Shown: piece by piece, positions 18,556 to 28,700 of the stretch | Numbering within the stretch: position 1 is the stretch's first letter | How the letters are laid out: every line of letters begins with the position of its first letter | Assembly: GCF_011008905.1 (NCBI RefSeq) | Contig: NZ_JAAIVI010000021.1 | Span: forward strand, 46,163-96,162 | Length of the DNA: 50,000 bases | Source: Wenzhouxiangella sp. XN201 | GTDB lineage: Bacteria; Pseudomonadota; Gammaproteobacteria; Xanthomonadales; Wenzhouxiangellaceae | Reading direction: 5' to 3' | Notes under the pieces: generated by a model | Seen by the model: the letters and a program-made list of their open reading frames with translations, nothing else | The model's database searches: none | Told to the model about the DNA's origin: nothing | Position numbers and translations under genes: made by a program

Positions 18556-19568
18556 GCATGCATGCCACTGAACTGGTGCTGGTCGCCGACATCGGCGGCA
18601 CCAATGCACGCTTCGCACTCGCCGACCTGGATCACGGCAAGCGTCCGAAACTGCACGACGAGCAGAAGTTCTCCGCCGACCAATTCGCCAGCCTTCAGCA
18701 CGCGGCACGCCACTATCTTGCGAGCGTAAACGGGCGTGCACGCATTTCCCGCGCCGCCATTGCCGTGGCCTGCCCCGTGACGGGCGACGAGATTCGCCTG
18801 ACCAATCGGGCCTGGTCGTTCAGCCGTCGCGAGCTCAAGCAGGAGCTCGGGCTCGAGGAGCTGCTGGTGATCAACGACTTCGGTGCGGCCGCCCGATCGA
18901 TTCCGGCTCTGCGTGACGACGAGAAGCTGATTCTCCACCATGGCGCGCATTCCGGACCCCTTGCGCCGATCAGCGTGATCGGGCCCGGCACTGGCATGGG
19001 GGTGGCCCTGATCACGCAATTCGAGATCGACAATTGGCATGTGATCGAAACCGAGGGCGGCCATGTCAGTTACGCGCCGCAGGGCAGCGAAGAGCAGATG
19101 ATTCACGACTGGCTCGCCGCACGCCACGGCCGGGTCTCGGTAGAGCGCGTACTGTCGGGAGGCGGTCTCGGTCGCATTCACGCAGCGCTTTCGGGTCGTG
19201 AGCCCTCAAAGGCCCAGACACCGAACGATTCCCTGCTTTCGCCGGCCGACATCGTGACCCAGGCCCTGGAGGGCGAGGATGTCGTATCGCGCCGCGCGCT
19301 GGCTCGTTTCTGCGCTGTGCTCGGCAGTTTTGCCGGGGATTGCGCCCTTATCCACGGGGCGCGAACCGTGGCCATTGCCGGCGGCATCGCTCCGCGTTTC
19401 GGCTCTTTCCTGAATTCCAGCGCTTTCATCGAGCGCTTCCTGGACAAGGGTCGATTTGCCGCCTGGCTCGAAGTCGTTCGCGTGGTGCTGGTCACGCATC
19501 CCGAGCCGGGCCTGCTGGGCGCCGCGCTAGCGCTACGCGACGTCAAGCGGCCGGTACCCGCGACATGA
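18552..19568 (+). CDS. glk: Glucokinase
   Basis: Glk phosphorylates cytosolic glucose to glucose-6-phosphate with ATP. The 338-residue protein belongs to the proteobacterial glucokinase family. The phosphate-binding [16 protein letters not shown] comes first, then [31 protein letters not shown] (catalytic D), [24 protein letters not shown] and the late [12 protein letters not shown]. It overlaps both edd and eda by 4 bases. Its place in the operon shows that free glucose is the expected substrate of the pathway here. Confidence 0.95.
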   Translation: MSMHATELVLVADIGGTNARFALADLDHGKRPKLHDEQKFSADQFASLQHAARHYLASVNGRARISRAAIAVACPVTGDEIRLTNRAWSFSRRELKQELGLEELLVINDFGAAARSIPALRDDEKLILHHGAHSGPLAPISVIGPGTGMGVALITQFEIDNWHVIETEGGHVSYAPQGSEEQMIHDWLAARHGRVSVERVLSGGGLGRIHAALSGREPSKAQTPNDSLLSPADIVTQALEGEDVVSRRALARFCAVLGSFAGDCALIHGARTVAIAGGIAPRFGSFLNSSAFIERFLDKGRFAAWLEVVRVVLVTHPEPGLLGAALALRDVKRPVPAT

Positions 19569-20215
19569 TTTCCACGCCCGACATGCGCACCCTCGATCAA
19601 CTGATGGGTGCTGCCCCGGTGATTCCCGTGCTGACTGTCGCCGATGCCGGCCAGGTCGTGCCCCTGGCGAGCACGCTGGTCGACGCCGGTCTGACGGTGC
19701 TGGAGATCACGCTTCGGACCGAACAGGCGTTGACCGCCATCCGGCGCATTTCCGAGGAGGTGCCGCAGGCGCAGGTCGGTGCCGGCACGGTCCTTACGCC
19801 CGACGATCTGGATCGCGTGGCCGATGCAGGTGCGCGATTCGCGATCTCCCCCGGTGCGACTGCCGGCCTGTACGAACGGGCCAGACGTCTCGGCTTGCCG
19901 TTTCTTCCCGGCGTCGCCACGGCTGGAGAAATCATGGCTGGCAGGGAAGCCGGCTGGACGCGCTTCAAGTTCTTTCCGGCCGCCGCCATCGGCGGCGTCT
20001 CCATGCTTAGAAGTCTGTACGGCCCCTTCCCCGACGTGGCCTTTTGCCCCACCGGCGGTATTGGCCCGAAGAACTTCCGTGAGTATCTCGCCCTGCCCAA
20101 TGTGCGCTGCGTGGGCGGGTCCTGGATGGTTCCGATGGACGCCGTCACGGGGGGCGATTGGCCGCGCATCGAGGCGCTGGCCCGCGAGTGCGTCAACCGT
20201 GTGAGGCTGGACTGA
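19565..20215 (+). CDS. eda: KDPG aldolase (2-dehydro-3-deoxyphosphogluconate aldolase)
   Basis: Eda cleaves KDPG to pyruvate and glyceraldehyde-3-phosphate, completing the Entner-Doudoroff route. The 216-residue class I aldolase has PVIPVLTVAD, VLEITLRTEQAL (catalytic Glu), VGAGTVLTPDD, FAISPGAT, FLPGVATAGEIM, RFKFFPAAAIGG (Schiff-base Lys) and FCPTGGIG. The ATG at 19565 overlaps the glk stop (ATGA). A longer in-frame start at 19340 would lie wholly inside glk and is rejected. No terminator separates it from the permease that follows 37 bases later. Confidence 0.96.
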   Translation: MISTPDMRTLDQLMGAAPVIPVLTVADAGQVVPLASTLVDAGLTVLEITLRTEQALTAIRRISEEVPQAQVGAGTVLTPDDLDRVADAGARFAISPGATAGLYERARRLGLPFLPGVATAGEIMAGREAGWTRFKFFPAAAIGGVSMLRSLYGPFPDVAFCPTGGIGPKNFREYLALPNVRCVGGSWMVPMDAVTGGDWPRIEALARECVNRVRLD

Positions 20216-20252
20216 CTCAGTTTGAATAACAAATCTGACTAACGGGATAGAT

Positions 20253-21686
20253 ATGAAAAACGCAGACGAAGCAGTAATTGAGGGTGCCGGCAATATAGGG
20301 CGGGTTCTTTTTCTGTCGATTGTGGCCGCGATCGGGGGCTTCTTGTTCGGTTTTGACAGTGGCGTGATCAACGGTACGGTTGACGCGCTACAGCTCGCCT
20401 TTGACTCCGACGCCGTTGGCACAGGTTTCAACGTGGCTTCGATGCTGTTGGGGTGTGCCGCCGGAGCCTTCTTTGCCGGGAATCTTGCCGACAAGATTGG
20501 CCGCAAGCCGGTCCTGATCATGACCGCAGTCGCATTCATCATAAGCGCCTGGGGTTCGGGTATCGCGGCCGATTCCCTCCAGTTTGTTCTTGCCCGGGTT
20601 CTCGGCGGATTCGCGGTCGGTGCCGCCAGTATCCTGGCTCCGGCCTATATCAGTGAAATTGCTCCGGCAAAAATCCGGGGGCGCCTGGCCACTCTGCAGC
20701 AGCTGATGATCGTGATCGGGCTTTTTGCTGCATTTCTGAGTAATTACTGGCTGGCAGGTATTTCAGGCAGCGCTGGTGCAGTGCTCTGGGGCGGCTTCCA
20801 GACCTATCAATGGATGTTCTGGGTGGAAATACTTCCGGCTTCCATCTTTCTGATTGCCCTGTTCTTCATTCCCGAGTCCCCTCGCTATCTTGTTGCAGCC
20901 GGCAAGTTGGACCAGGCCAAAGGGGTTCTCCGAAGTTTGTCGGACACGGTTGATGCACAGGCGAAAGTAAACGACATCAGGTCGACGCTCGTCGAAGGCA
21001 GCAAGCCCAGTCTGCGCGACATCGTCAGCAAGTACACGGGCAGAATCCATCCGATTGTCTGGGTGGGCGTCGGCCTGGCTGCCTTACAGCAGTTTACAGG
21101 CATCAACGTGGTGTTCTATTACGGTGCCACGCTCTGGCAGGCTGCGGGCTTTACGGAAGAGAACGCACTGCTGCAGAACGTGATCAGCGGCTCGGTCAAC
21201 GTGCTCTTCACTTTCGTGGCGATCGCTCTTGTTGACAAGGTCGGACGCAAGCCACTGCTCCTGGTGGGTGCGTTGGGTCAGGCAGTGATGCTCGGCGTGC
21301 TCGCAATTCTCTTCGGCACGGCAGGTGTCAACGCAAGCGGCGGCTTGATGCTGGAAGGAAACAACGGCCTTTATGCGCTGCTGGCGGCTAATGCCTATAT
21401 CGCGTTCTTCGCGTTCTCATGGGGTCCTGTCATGTGGGTCATGCTGGGCGAAATGTTCCCGAACCAGTTCCGCGGCGCTGCTCTCGCATTCTGTGGGCTG
21501 GTGCAGTGGGGTTCGAATTTCCTGATCACCATGACGTTCCCGATCATGCTCGCGAGCATCGGCCTCGGGTTCTCTTACGGAATCTATGCAACCTTCGGAC
21601 TGATCGCTTACGTCTTCGTCAGGCGTCTTGTGAAAGAAACCAAAGGGCGAACGCTCGAGGATATGTCCAGAGACGCGCAAGCTTGA
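20253..21686 (+). CDS. MFS sugar porter (probable glucose transporter)
   Basis: This inner-membrane proton-coupled sugar transporter of the sugar porter family (XylE/GLUT type) has 477 residues and about 12 hydrophobic segments. Family signatures are GFDSGVINGTVDALQ in the first helix, DKIGRKPVLI, AKIRGRLATLQQLMIVIG, PESPRYLVAAGK, QQFTGINVVFYYG, DKVGRKPLLLVG and the final KETKGRTLEDM. Its position behind glk and eda suggests glucose as substrate. It may ride on the zwf transcript, since no operator or terminator is seen in the 37-base gap. Codon use looks slightly less GC-biased than in the upstream operon. Confidence 0.9.
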   Translation: MKNADEAVIEGAGNIGRVLFLSIVAAIGGFLFGFDSGVINGTVDALQLAFDSDAVGTGFNVASMLLGCAAGAFFAGNLADKIGRKPVLIMTAVAFIISAWGSGIAADSLQFVLARVLGGFAVGAASILAPAYISEIAPAKIRGRLATLQQLMIVIGLFAAFLSNYWLAGISGSAGAVLWGGFQTYQWMFWVEILPASIFLIALFFIPESPRYLVAAGKLDQAKGVLRSLSDTVDAQAKVNDIRSTLVEGSKPSLRDIVSKYTGRIHPIVWVGVGLAALQQFTGINVVFYYGATLWQAAGFTEENALLQNVISGSVNVLFTFVAIALVDKVGRKPLLLVGALGQAVMLGVLAILFGTAGVNASGGLMLEGNNGLYALLAANAYIAFFAFSWGPVMWVMLGEMFPNQFRGAALAFCGLVQWGSNFLITMTFPIMLASIGLGFSYGIYATFGLIAYVFVRRLVKETKGRTLEDMSRDAQA

Positions 21687-21703
21687 GCATCGGAGGTTTG
21701 GCG

Positions 21704-21744
21704 TCGACCGGCCAGGAGACAGTCTGTATTGATGGGCCGGTCGA
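21704..21744. other. Inverted repeat after the sugar porter gene
   Basis: TCGACCGGCC (21704-21713) and GGCCGGTCGA (21735-21744) are perfect 10-bp arms around a 21-base loop. There is no T-tract, so this is not a classical intrinsic terminator. It may protect the upstream mRNA end or stop transcription with Rho. Confidence 0.55.
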
Positions 21745-21785
21745 TGACGATCTGCTCTTGCCCCGGAAGTAATCTGCAGTCTGAC

Positions 21786-21816
21786 AATTGTTAGCGCTGT
21801 CATTTTGCATTATGCT
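21786..21816 (+). promoter_or_regulatory. LacI-gene promoter with overlapping operator
   Basis: A -35 box TTGTTA (21788-21793) and a -10 box TATGCT (21811-21816) lie exactly 17 bases apart. The site TGTTAGCGCTGTCA, a near-palindrome, covers the -35 box and spacer. The 22 bases at 21786-21807 match those at 25607-25628 in front of the TonB receptor with one mismatch. The layout implies autoregulation of the LacI-type gene. Confidence 0.8.
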
Positions 21817-21894
21817 TGCAGCCGAATCAGAATCGCAATGCGAGGACCGGGCTTCGTCTGGGGGCCCCGGCGCGGCTCCGGAGGGACGAAACAC

Positions 21895-22956
21895 ATGGTG
21901 AATCGACGACAACGACCCAACTCCGGTCGAGTCACGATCAACGAAGTGGCCGAGCTATCGGGTGTATCCATCAAGACGGTCTCGCGTGTGCTCAACAACG
22001 AGCCCAATGTTCGTCCGGCCACGCGCGCCAAGGTGGAGAAAGCGGTCGAAGCACTCGATTATTCGCCCCACCCTTCCGCGAGAGGCCTGGCCGGCACCCG
22101 GTCGCGGATGATCGGCCTGATCTACGACAACCCCAGCCCCAACTATCTCTTCCAGGCCACCTCCGGCGCACTGCAGGCCAGTGAAGCCGCCGGCTACGGG
22201 GTTTCCTTGTTGGCTCCGGAGCAGGATGACCCGGATCTGGCCGGCAGCATTACCCGCTTTCTGTCGCAGTCGCGCGTTGACGGGTTGCTGCTGATCCCGC
22301 CCATCGGTGATGTGCCCGAAGTGATCGATGCGCTTGACCGCCTCGATCTTCCTTACGCGCGCGTTGCGCCATTGGACGGCCGTCCGGGTATTGGTGTGGC
22401 GATCGACGACCGGATGGCTGCGGCCATGGTGGTCGAGCACCTTACCGGCCTGGGACACGACCGGATCGGTTTCGTGACCGGGCCCGCGAATCACGGTGCG
22501 GCCTCGGCAAGACTGGAGGGTTATCGCATGGGCTTGGCGCGCGCCGAAATCGACTACGACCCGGAACTGGTGTTCGAAGGTCGATTCGATCTTGAGTCCG
22601 GCCGGCGGGCGGCCGCGTATTTTCTCGATATGACCCAGCGTCCGACCGCAATCTTCGCCAGTAACGACGAAATGGCCGCCGGACTTCTCCAGGTTGCCCT
22701 CGACCGGGGCTGCCGGGTGCCTGAACAACTTTCGGTGGCCGGTTACGACGATACGCCGATTTCCCGGGCGGTTTGGCCGGCTCTCACCACCGTGCGTCAA
22801 CCCATCCGCCCCATGGTCTACCGCGCGACAGAGCTCCTGCTCGACGCCATCGTTCGCCGCCAGTCGCCGCCGGGCCAATCCACGCGCGGCGTGGAGGTTT
22901 TCGAGGCGCCGCTGGTGGTCAGGGCGACAACAGCTCCGCCAGGCACCGGGGCCTGA
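21895..22956 (+). CDS. LacI-family transcriptional regulator
   Basis: This 353-residue regulator is probably the local sugar-responsive repressor. The N-terminal helix-turn-helix is VTINEVAELSGVSIKTVSRV, followed by the hinge helix region DYSPHPSARGLAG. The periplasmic-binding-protein-like effector domain (about 70-345) starts IGLIYDNPSPNY and includes FASNDEMAAGLLQVA and VAGYDDTPISRAVWPALTTVRQP. I chose ATG 21895 because GGAGGGACG precedes it and because the promoter's -10 box (21811-21816) rules out an earlier in-frame start at 21805. Effector identity is unknown; a glucose or cello-oligosaccharide product of the GH3 enzyme is a reasonable guess. The GH3 gene follows 45 bases later. Confidence 0.93.
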   Translation: MVNRRQRPNSGRVTINEVAELSGVSIKTVSRVLNNEPNVRPATRAKVEKAVEALDYSPHPSARGLAGTRSRMIGLIYDNPSPNYLFQATSGALQASEAAGYGVSLLAPEQDDPDLAGSITRFLSQSRVDGLLLIPPIGDVPEVIDALDRLDLPYARVAPLDGRPGIGVAIDDRMAAAMVVEHLTGLGHDRIGFVTGPANHGAASARLEGYRMGLARAEIDYDPELVFEGRFDLESGRRAAAYFLDMTQRPTAIFASNDEMAAGLLQVALDRGCRVPEQLSVAGYDDTPISRAVWPALTTVRQPIRPMVYRATELLLDAIVRRQSPPGQSTRGVEVFEAPLVVRATTAPPGTGA

Positions 22957-23001
22957 GCCGCTTCGCGCTTTCCGAATTACGAGACTTTTCAGGAGAACAG
23001 G

Positions 23002-25554
23002 ATGCCGTCAATTTCTGTACCGAGGATCGGCGTAGCCGCCGTCATGGTCGCGGTGGTGCTTGCCGCCGCTGCGGTTGTTGGATGCCGCGCGTCCGAGGAC
23101 GTGGACGCCCCTACCAAGGCTTCGTCTGCGCCCATGGAAAGCGAGCCGCAATCCAGTGCCGCTGCCGCGTCGCCCTGGCCGCACATCCAAGCCGAATCCG
23201 ATCCGGAGGTGGAGCGGTTTGTCGATGATCTGCTCTCCCGCATGTCGCTGGAGCGCAAGGTCGGTCAAATCATCCAGGCCGAGATCAAACACGTGACACC
23301 CGAGGAAGTGCGGGGCTATGCGCTGGGATCGGTCCTCAATGGCGGCGGCTCCTTCCCGGGGGGCGACGGGCGCGCAGCCGTATCCGACTGGGTCGATCTG
23401 TCCGAGCGGATGCATTCGGCGGCCCTGGAGGCCGGAAATGGAGATCCGGCCATTCCCCTGCTATGGGGCACCGACGCCGTTCATGGCCACAACAACGTTT
23501 TCGGTGCCACCGTATTCCCGCACAACGTGGCGCTTGGCGCCACACGTGATGCCGAGCTTGTTCGCGCCATCGGACGGGCCACAGCCGAGCAGGTCGCGGC
23601 GACCGGTATCGACTGGAATTTTGCGCCGACGCTCGCGGTATCTCGCGACCTCCGCTGGGGGCGCGCCTACGAATCCTTTTCCAGTGATCCGGCGATCGTC
23701 ACCGAGCTCGGCCGGGCCGCCATCGTCGGTTTGCAGGGCGAGCCAGGCGAGGCCTGGCTTGAACCCCCCAGGGTGTTGGCGACGGCCAAGCATTTCGTCG
23801 GCGACGGCGGCACCTTCGAGGGCGTGGATCAGGGCGACGTTCGCGTGCCCGAAGACGTATTGGCTGACATCCACGGGCGCCCGTACCCGGCCGCCATCGA
23901 GGCTGGCGTCCAGACGGTCATGGCGTCGTTTTCGTCCTGGCAAGGTCGGAAAATGCACGGCCACCGTTACCTCCTGACCGACGTGCTCAAGGGGCGGCTG
24001 GGATTCGATGGCTTCGTCATCGGTGACTGGAACGGCCACGGCCAGCTACCCGGATGCAGCGTCACCGATTGCCTCGAGGCACTCGAAGCCGGCGTGGATA
24101 TGTTCATGGTGCCTGAAGACTGGCGTGCCTTCCGCGATAGCTTGCTCGAGCACGCCCGAAACGGCCGGCTGCCGATGGAAAGACTGGATGATGCGGTGCG
24201 GCGGATCCTGCGCGTGAAAAAACGTGCCGGACTGTTCGATCAGCCCGTTCCGGCGGGCCGCGATCAGTTGCCCAACGTCGATGCACATACCGCCCTGGCC
24301 CGTCGAGCGGTTCGCCAATCACTGGTTCTGCTCAAGAATAACGGCGGCGTGTTGCCCCTCGATCCCGGGTCGAAGATTCTGGTGGTCGGAGACGGTGCCG
24401 ATGATATCGGCAAGCAGTCCGGCGGCTGGACCCTGGATTGGCAGGGGGTAAAAGACGCCAATGACCGTTTCCCCAAAGGGCGATCCATTTACGCCGGAAT
24501 TGCCGAACAGGTGGCAGCCGCCGGGGGCGAAGTCCGCCTGGGTGAATCCGCGCTTTCGGACTTCGAGCCCGACGCCGTGATTGCCGTTTACGGCGAAGAC
24601 CCCTACGCAGAAGGTCAGGGTGATGTCGATACGCTGGAGTTCCAGGCCGGGAGTCGCCAGGCCCTGGACCTGCTCGACCGGCTTGGGGGTCTCGAAAAGC
24701 CAATCGTGTCGGTCTTCCTGTCCGGGCGCCCGCTGTGGGTGCATCCGGAAATGAATCGCTCCGACGCCTTTGTCGCCGCCTGGCTTCCGGGTACCGAGGG
24801 TGCCGGCGTCGCCGATATGCTCCTGGCCGGTCCGGACGGTGCGGCCCAGCACGACTTCGCCGGGCGTCTACCCTTTGCCTGGCCGGCCGCGCCCACGCCC
24901 GCGGCAGACGGTGCCTTTCCCGAACTGTTCGGAGTCGGCTACGGTCTGGACTATGCCAGTTCCTCGGACCTGGGTCCTCTCGACGAAACCGCCATGGCCC
25001 CCCGGCGCGACGACCGTGTGCCCGAGTCGGGGGACTGGGTTCTTTTCGACGGCGCTGCGCAGCCGCCCTGGGAGCTCGTCATCGGGCCGGCCCTTGGTGA
25101 AAATGCACCGGCATCGACGGTTACGGCCGAACCGGCTGATCGCTACATTCAGGGCGATGCCAGGCGGGTCACCTGGTCCGGCGAGGCGACCGGGGCGGTC
25201 ACCCTGCAGTTGGCTGCACCGCTCGATTTGGGTGCTTTTGGCAAAGACAACGCTGTACTTCGCTTCGATTTAAGGCCGGAACAGACGCTTCCGGAGGACC
25301 TGGCTCTTCGCTTCGACTGCGGTCATGGCTGCGGCGGCGAGATCAGTCTGTCAGCCGCTCTCGAGGACACGCCAGTCGGTGTCTGGCGCACGCTCGACAT
25401 CGACCTGGCCTGCCTGGTCGAGGCCGGTGCGAATCTCTCGGCCCTGCAGGGCCTGGCGGTGATGGTAACCGCGCGGGAAGCGGTTATCAGCGTGGCCGAT
25501 ATCCGGCTCGTCCGCGATGCGGCCGACACTGCGGATCTGCGCTGTAGTTCCTGA
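23002..25554 (+). CDS. Lipoprotein glycoside hydrolase family 3 (exo-beta-glucosidase)
   Basis: This 850-residue GH3 enzyme releases terminal beta-linked glucose from beta-glucans or cello-oligosaccharides. A lipobox AVVGC puts the acylated cysteine at residue 28, with R at +2, so outer-membrane anchoring is likely. The GH3 N-terminal barrel includes LLWGTDAVHGHNN, FAPTLAVSRDLRWGRAYESF and ATAKHFVGDGG (substrate-binding Lys-His, 263-264). GFVIGDWNGHGQ holds the predicted nucleophile D342. The second domain begins RRAVRQSLVLLKNNGGVLPL. The last about 160 residues form a beta-rich domain like that of ExoP-type GH3 exo-glucosidases. A clear AGGAG precedes the ATG. Together with the TonB receptor and sugar porter it forms a plausible glucan-use path. 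Confidence 0.92.
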   Translation: MPSISVPRIGVAAVMVAVVLAAAAVVGCRASEDVDAPTKASSAPMESEPQSSAAAASPWPHIQAESDPEVERFVDDLLSRMSLERKVGQIIQAEIKHVTPEEVRGYALGSVLNGGGSFPGGDGRAAVSDWVDLSERMHSAALEAGNGDPAIPLLWGTDAVHGHNNVFGATVFPHNVALGATRDAELVRAIGRATAEQVAATGIDWNFAPTLAVSRDLRWGRAYESFSSDPAIVTELGRAAIVGLQGEPGEAWLEPPRVLATAKHFVGDGGTFEGVDQGDVRVPEDVLADIHGRPYPAAIEAGVQTVMASFSSWQGRKMHGHRYLLTDVLKGRLGFDGFVIGDWNGHGQLPGCSVTDCLEALEAGVDMFMVPEDWRAFRDSLLEHARNGRLPMERLDDAVRRILRVKKRAGLFDQPVPAGRDQLPNVDAHTALARRAVRQSLVLLKNNGGVLPLDPGSKILVVGDGADDIGKQSGGWTLDWQGVKDANDRFPKGRSIYAGIAEQVAAAGGEVRLGESALSDFEPDAVIAVYGEDPYAEGQGDVDTLEFQAGSRQALDLLDRLGGLEKPIVSVFLSGRPLWVHPEMNRSDAFVAAWLPGTEGAGVADMLLAGPDGAAQHDFAGRLPFAWPAAPTPAADGAFPELFGVGYGLDYASSSDLGPLDETAMAPRRDDRVPESGDWVLFDGAAQPPWELVIGPALGENAPASTVTAEPADRYIQGDARRVTWSGEATGAVTLQLAAPLDLGAFGKDNAVLRFDLRPEQTLPEDLALRFDCGHGCGGEISLSAALEDTPVGVWRTLDIDLACLVEAGANLSALQGLAVMVTAREAVISVADIRLVRDAADTADLRCSS

Positions 25555-25606
25555 TCGAGTTCCGCTTCGGGCGGCAAGAACGCCCGTCAAAAAACTGCAA
25601 AAAATG

Positions 25607-25637
25607 AATTGTCAGCGCTGTCATTTTGAGTTAAGGT
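25607..25637 (+). promoter_or_regulatory. TonB-receptor promoter with LacI-type operator
   Basis: A -35 box TTGTCA (25609-25614) and a -10 box TAAGGT (25632-25637) lie 17 bases apart. TGTCAGCGCTGTCA covers the -35 box and spacer, as in the LacI-gene promoter. The predicted transcript start near 25644 leaves a leader of about 130 bases before the receptor ATG. That leader holds hairpins GCCGG-AAA-CCGGC (25716-25728) and GCGGG-GTGA-CCCGC (25738-25751). Confidence 0.8.
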
Positions 25638-25773
25638 GTCCTCAACAAGCTGGTCGCCGTGTCACTCGGTGGCCCGATAGAGAATCTCTTCGAGGGACGA
25701 AGAATCTTCAAGAATGCCGGAAACCGGCTCGGACAACGCGGGGTGACCCGCAGAAGCACGGGGTAAGAGAACA

Positions 25774-28700
25774 ATGGGACGACTGAATCTACGCCGAACC
25801 GCACTGGCGACCAGTATTGCGTTTGCGCTGCATGCCGGCACCGCGTTTGCACAGGACGCTGAGCAGGAGCAAGGCGCGGACCAGCAGGCCGAAACCAACG
25901 AGGAAGAGGATCAGCGCCGGGAATCGGATGCATCTCGCGAGCTGGAGACGCTGACTGTAACTGGCTACAAGGCCAGCATCGTGCGCGCCATGGACCGCAA
26001 GCGGAACGCCATCGGCTTCGTCGACGCGGTGACCGCCGAAGACATGGGCAAATTCCCCGACCAGAACCTGGCTGAATCCCTGCAACGGATTCCCGGTGTT
26101 TCGATCGACCGCAGCAATAACGAGGGCTCCCGGATCACCGTTCGCGGCTTCGGCCCCGATTTCAACCTGGTTACGCTCAACGGTCGGTCCATGCCCACAG
26201 CCGGTGGACGTTCCTTCGACTTCGCCGACCTGTCGACGACGGGCATCAGCGCGGTTGAAATCTACAAGTCTCCTCGTGCCGAAGTGCCCACCGGCGGCAT
26301 CGGCTCGACGGTCAATATCCTGACGCCTCGACCGCTGGATCGCCCGGGTATGCAGGCCGTGCTCAGTGGCAAGGCGGTGCATGAGACTTCTTCGTCGGAC
26401 GCCGATGTTGGCGACCTCGACGAGTGGACGCCCGAACTTGCAGGTTTGTACTCGAATACCTTCGCCAACGACACGATCGGCATCCTGATCAGCGGTTCGT
26501 TCCAGCGGCGGGACAATCGGGAAGAGAACGCTTCGGTCGATAACTGGGGCCCGAATCTTCAGCTCAACGGCGGCAACATCAACGACAATAATCAGCGGGA
26601 AGACGGCACCTGGTGGCATCCGCAGAACGTGGGCTACGGCTGGGGAGACATCTCGCGCGAGCGCATCAATGGCCAGGCTGTCCTGCAGTTCCGCCCGTCG
26701 GATCGTCTGACCATGTCGCTCGACTATACCTACTCGGAAGTGGATTTCGAGAGAGATGCCAACAGCGTGGGCATCTGGTTCGAGTGCCCCAACATCGACG
26801 CGACGGTCAACGAGCGCGGCTCGGTCACCGAGGTCGCCCAGGCCTGTGGCGACTTTTCGACCAATATCTCCAAGGACCACACGATCAAGGAGAACAATTC
26901 CCTGGGATTCAATGCCGAGTGGGCCGTGACGGATGCGCTGGAGTTCACCTTTGACGCGCATTCCTCGTCCTCCCAGTTGCGCGGTGGCGGCATCAACGGC
27001 GAGCCGGGCAGCTCGCTCAACCTGATTATCGGCAACACTTCCTGCGATTGGTGCGGCTTCGATCCCAATGCCGGACCTTTCACGGCCACGATCAATGAGC
27101 AGCGCGCCTTCTTTACTGGCAGCGGAATTCCGCGCTTTGACGTCGACTTCCGCAGCACCGGTCCGGATGGCGGCCCGCAGGACGGCCTGCTGCGACAGGA
27201 CATCGGCTCGCTGTTCGGTCAGGCTTTCAATCTGGACCTCGAAAACGATATCGACCAGTACCAGTTGGGCGGCAGCTGGCTCAACAAGCAGGACGGGGCC
27301 CTGGCCCACATCGATTTCGGTTTTTCACGCACCGAGCAGGATTTCGATCAACGCAACGCCTACTCGGGCTTGCTGCCGGCCGGCTTCTGGCTGACTTCTG
27401 CACAGCACTGGCCGGACGATCAGTGGCAGGAAGGCAGTTTCGACGGCTTGCTTGATGCCTTCTCCAACGGTGGAAACTTCTCCTACGATCACTACTACAC
27501 CGCGCCGGTGGGCTACCTCATCGACATGTGGGAAACGATCGGCGCCGACAACTTCCCCTGCTGCTACTGGCCCGATGCCGCGTTCTGGGGGCCGGACTTC
27601 CAGGACCCTTCGGGTGATCGGGGTCGATTCTGGCCCGGGCCTCTGGGCAACTCGGGTGTTTCCAAAGTGGAAGAGACGGTCAACGCCTTCTATACCCAGG
27701 CCACCTTCGAGGATACGTTCAACGGCATGCCGTGGAATGCAGTTGTCGGTCTCCGTTATGAGGAAACCGAGACCGTCTCCTTCGGTCAGGAAGTGCCGGC
27801 GACGGCAATCGTGTGGGTCGGCGGCAACGAATTCAGCTATGAATTTGCGAACGAGCCTGAGTTGAGACGCGGCGAAGGCAGTAACGATTTCTGGCTGCCG
27901 AACGTTGCTTTCAATCTCGAGGTCGTGCCGGATGTCATTGCGCGATTCGCCTATTCACGCACCATTGCGCGACCACCAATTGGTGCGCTCGGTCCCAACC
28001 GGGAGTTCGTCGGCAATCCCACTGTCCGTAACCGCCGCGTGAATACCGGCAATCCGGACCTGCTGCCCTATGTATCCGACAACTTCGATCTGGGTGTCGA
28101 GTGGTACTACGCACCGGGCAGCTACCTGTCGTTTAACCACTTCCGCAAGCGGGTCGACAACTTCCTGGTTTCGACCACCGAGGAACGCACGTTCGAAGGC
28201 CTGCTTGACCCCTACATCGGGGCTCTGGCCGAACAGGCTCGCGCCGAACTGGTCGATGAGGGCATCAGCCCGACCGACCAGGAGGTCTTCCGCCGAATCA
28301 ATGAAATCCGTGGTGTGGATCCGACGACGCCGATCCGCGCGCAGGACGGCGATCCACTGGCCGTATTCAGCGTCACGACGACGAGCAACCAGGAAGTCGG
28401 CAACGTCTGGGGATACGAGATCGCGGTGCAGCATCTCTTCGGTGACAGCGGCTTTGGTGTCCAGGCCAACGCCACGATCGTCAACGGCGACGTGGAAGCG
28501 GACCGGGAAATCCTCAACCAGAGCTTTGCGCTACCGGGGCTGAGCGATACGGCCAATCTTATCGGGTTCTACGAGAACCAGACCTGGTCGGCTCGGGTGG
28601 CCTGGAACTGGCGCGACGAGTTCCTGAGCGGCTTCGATCAGTTCGGTGCCCCGGTCTATACCGAGGAATTTGCGCCGGTCGACGTCAACCTGACCTACAA

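Noticed and set aside
21881-25701. Shared 10-mer gagggacgaa in the leaders of the LacI-type gene and the TonB receptor
   Set aside because: Only ten bases, at different places relative to the start codons, and one copy simply contains the ribosome site. Likely chance.
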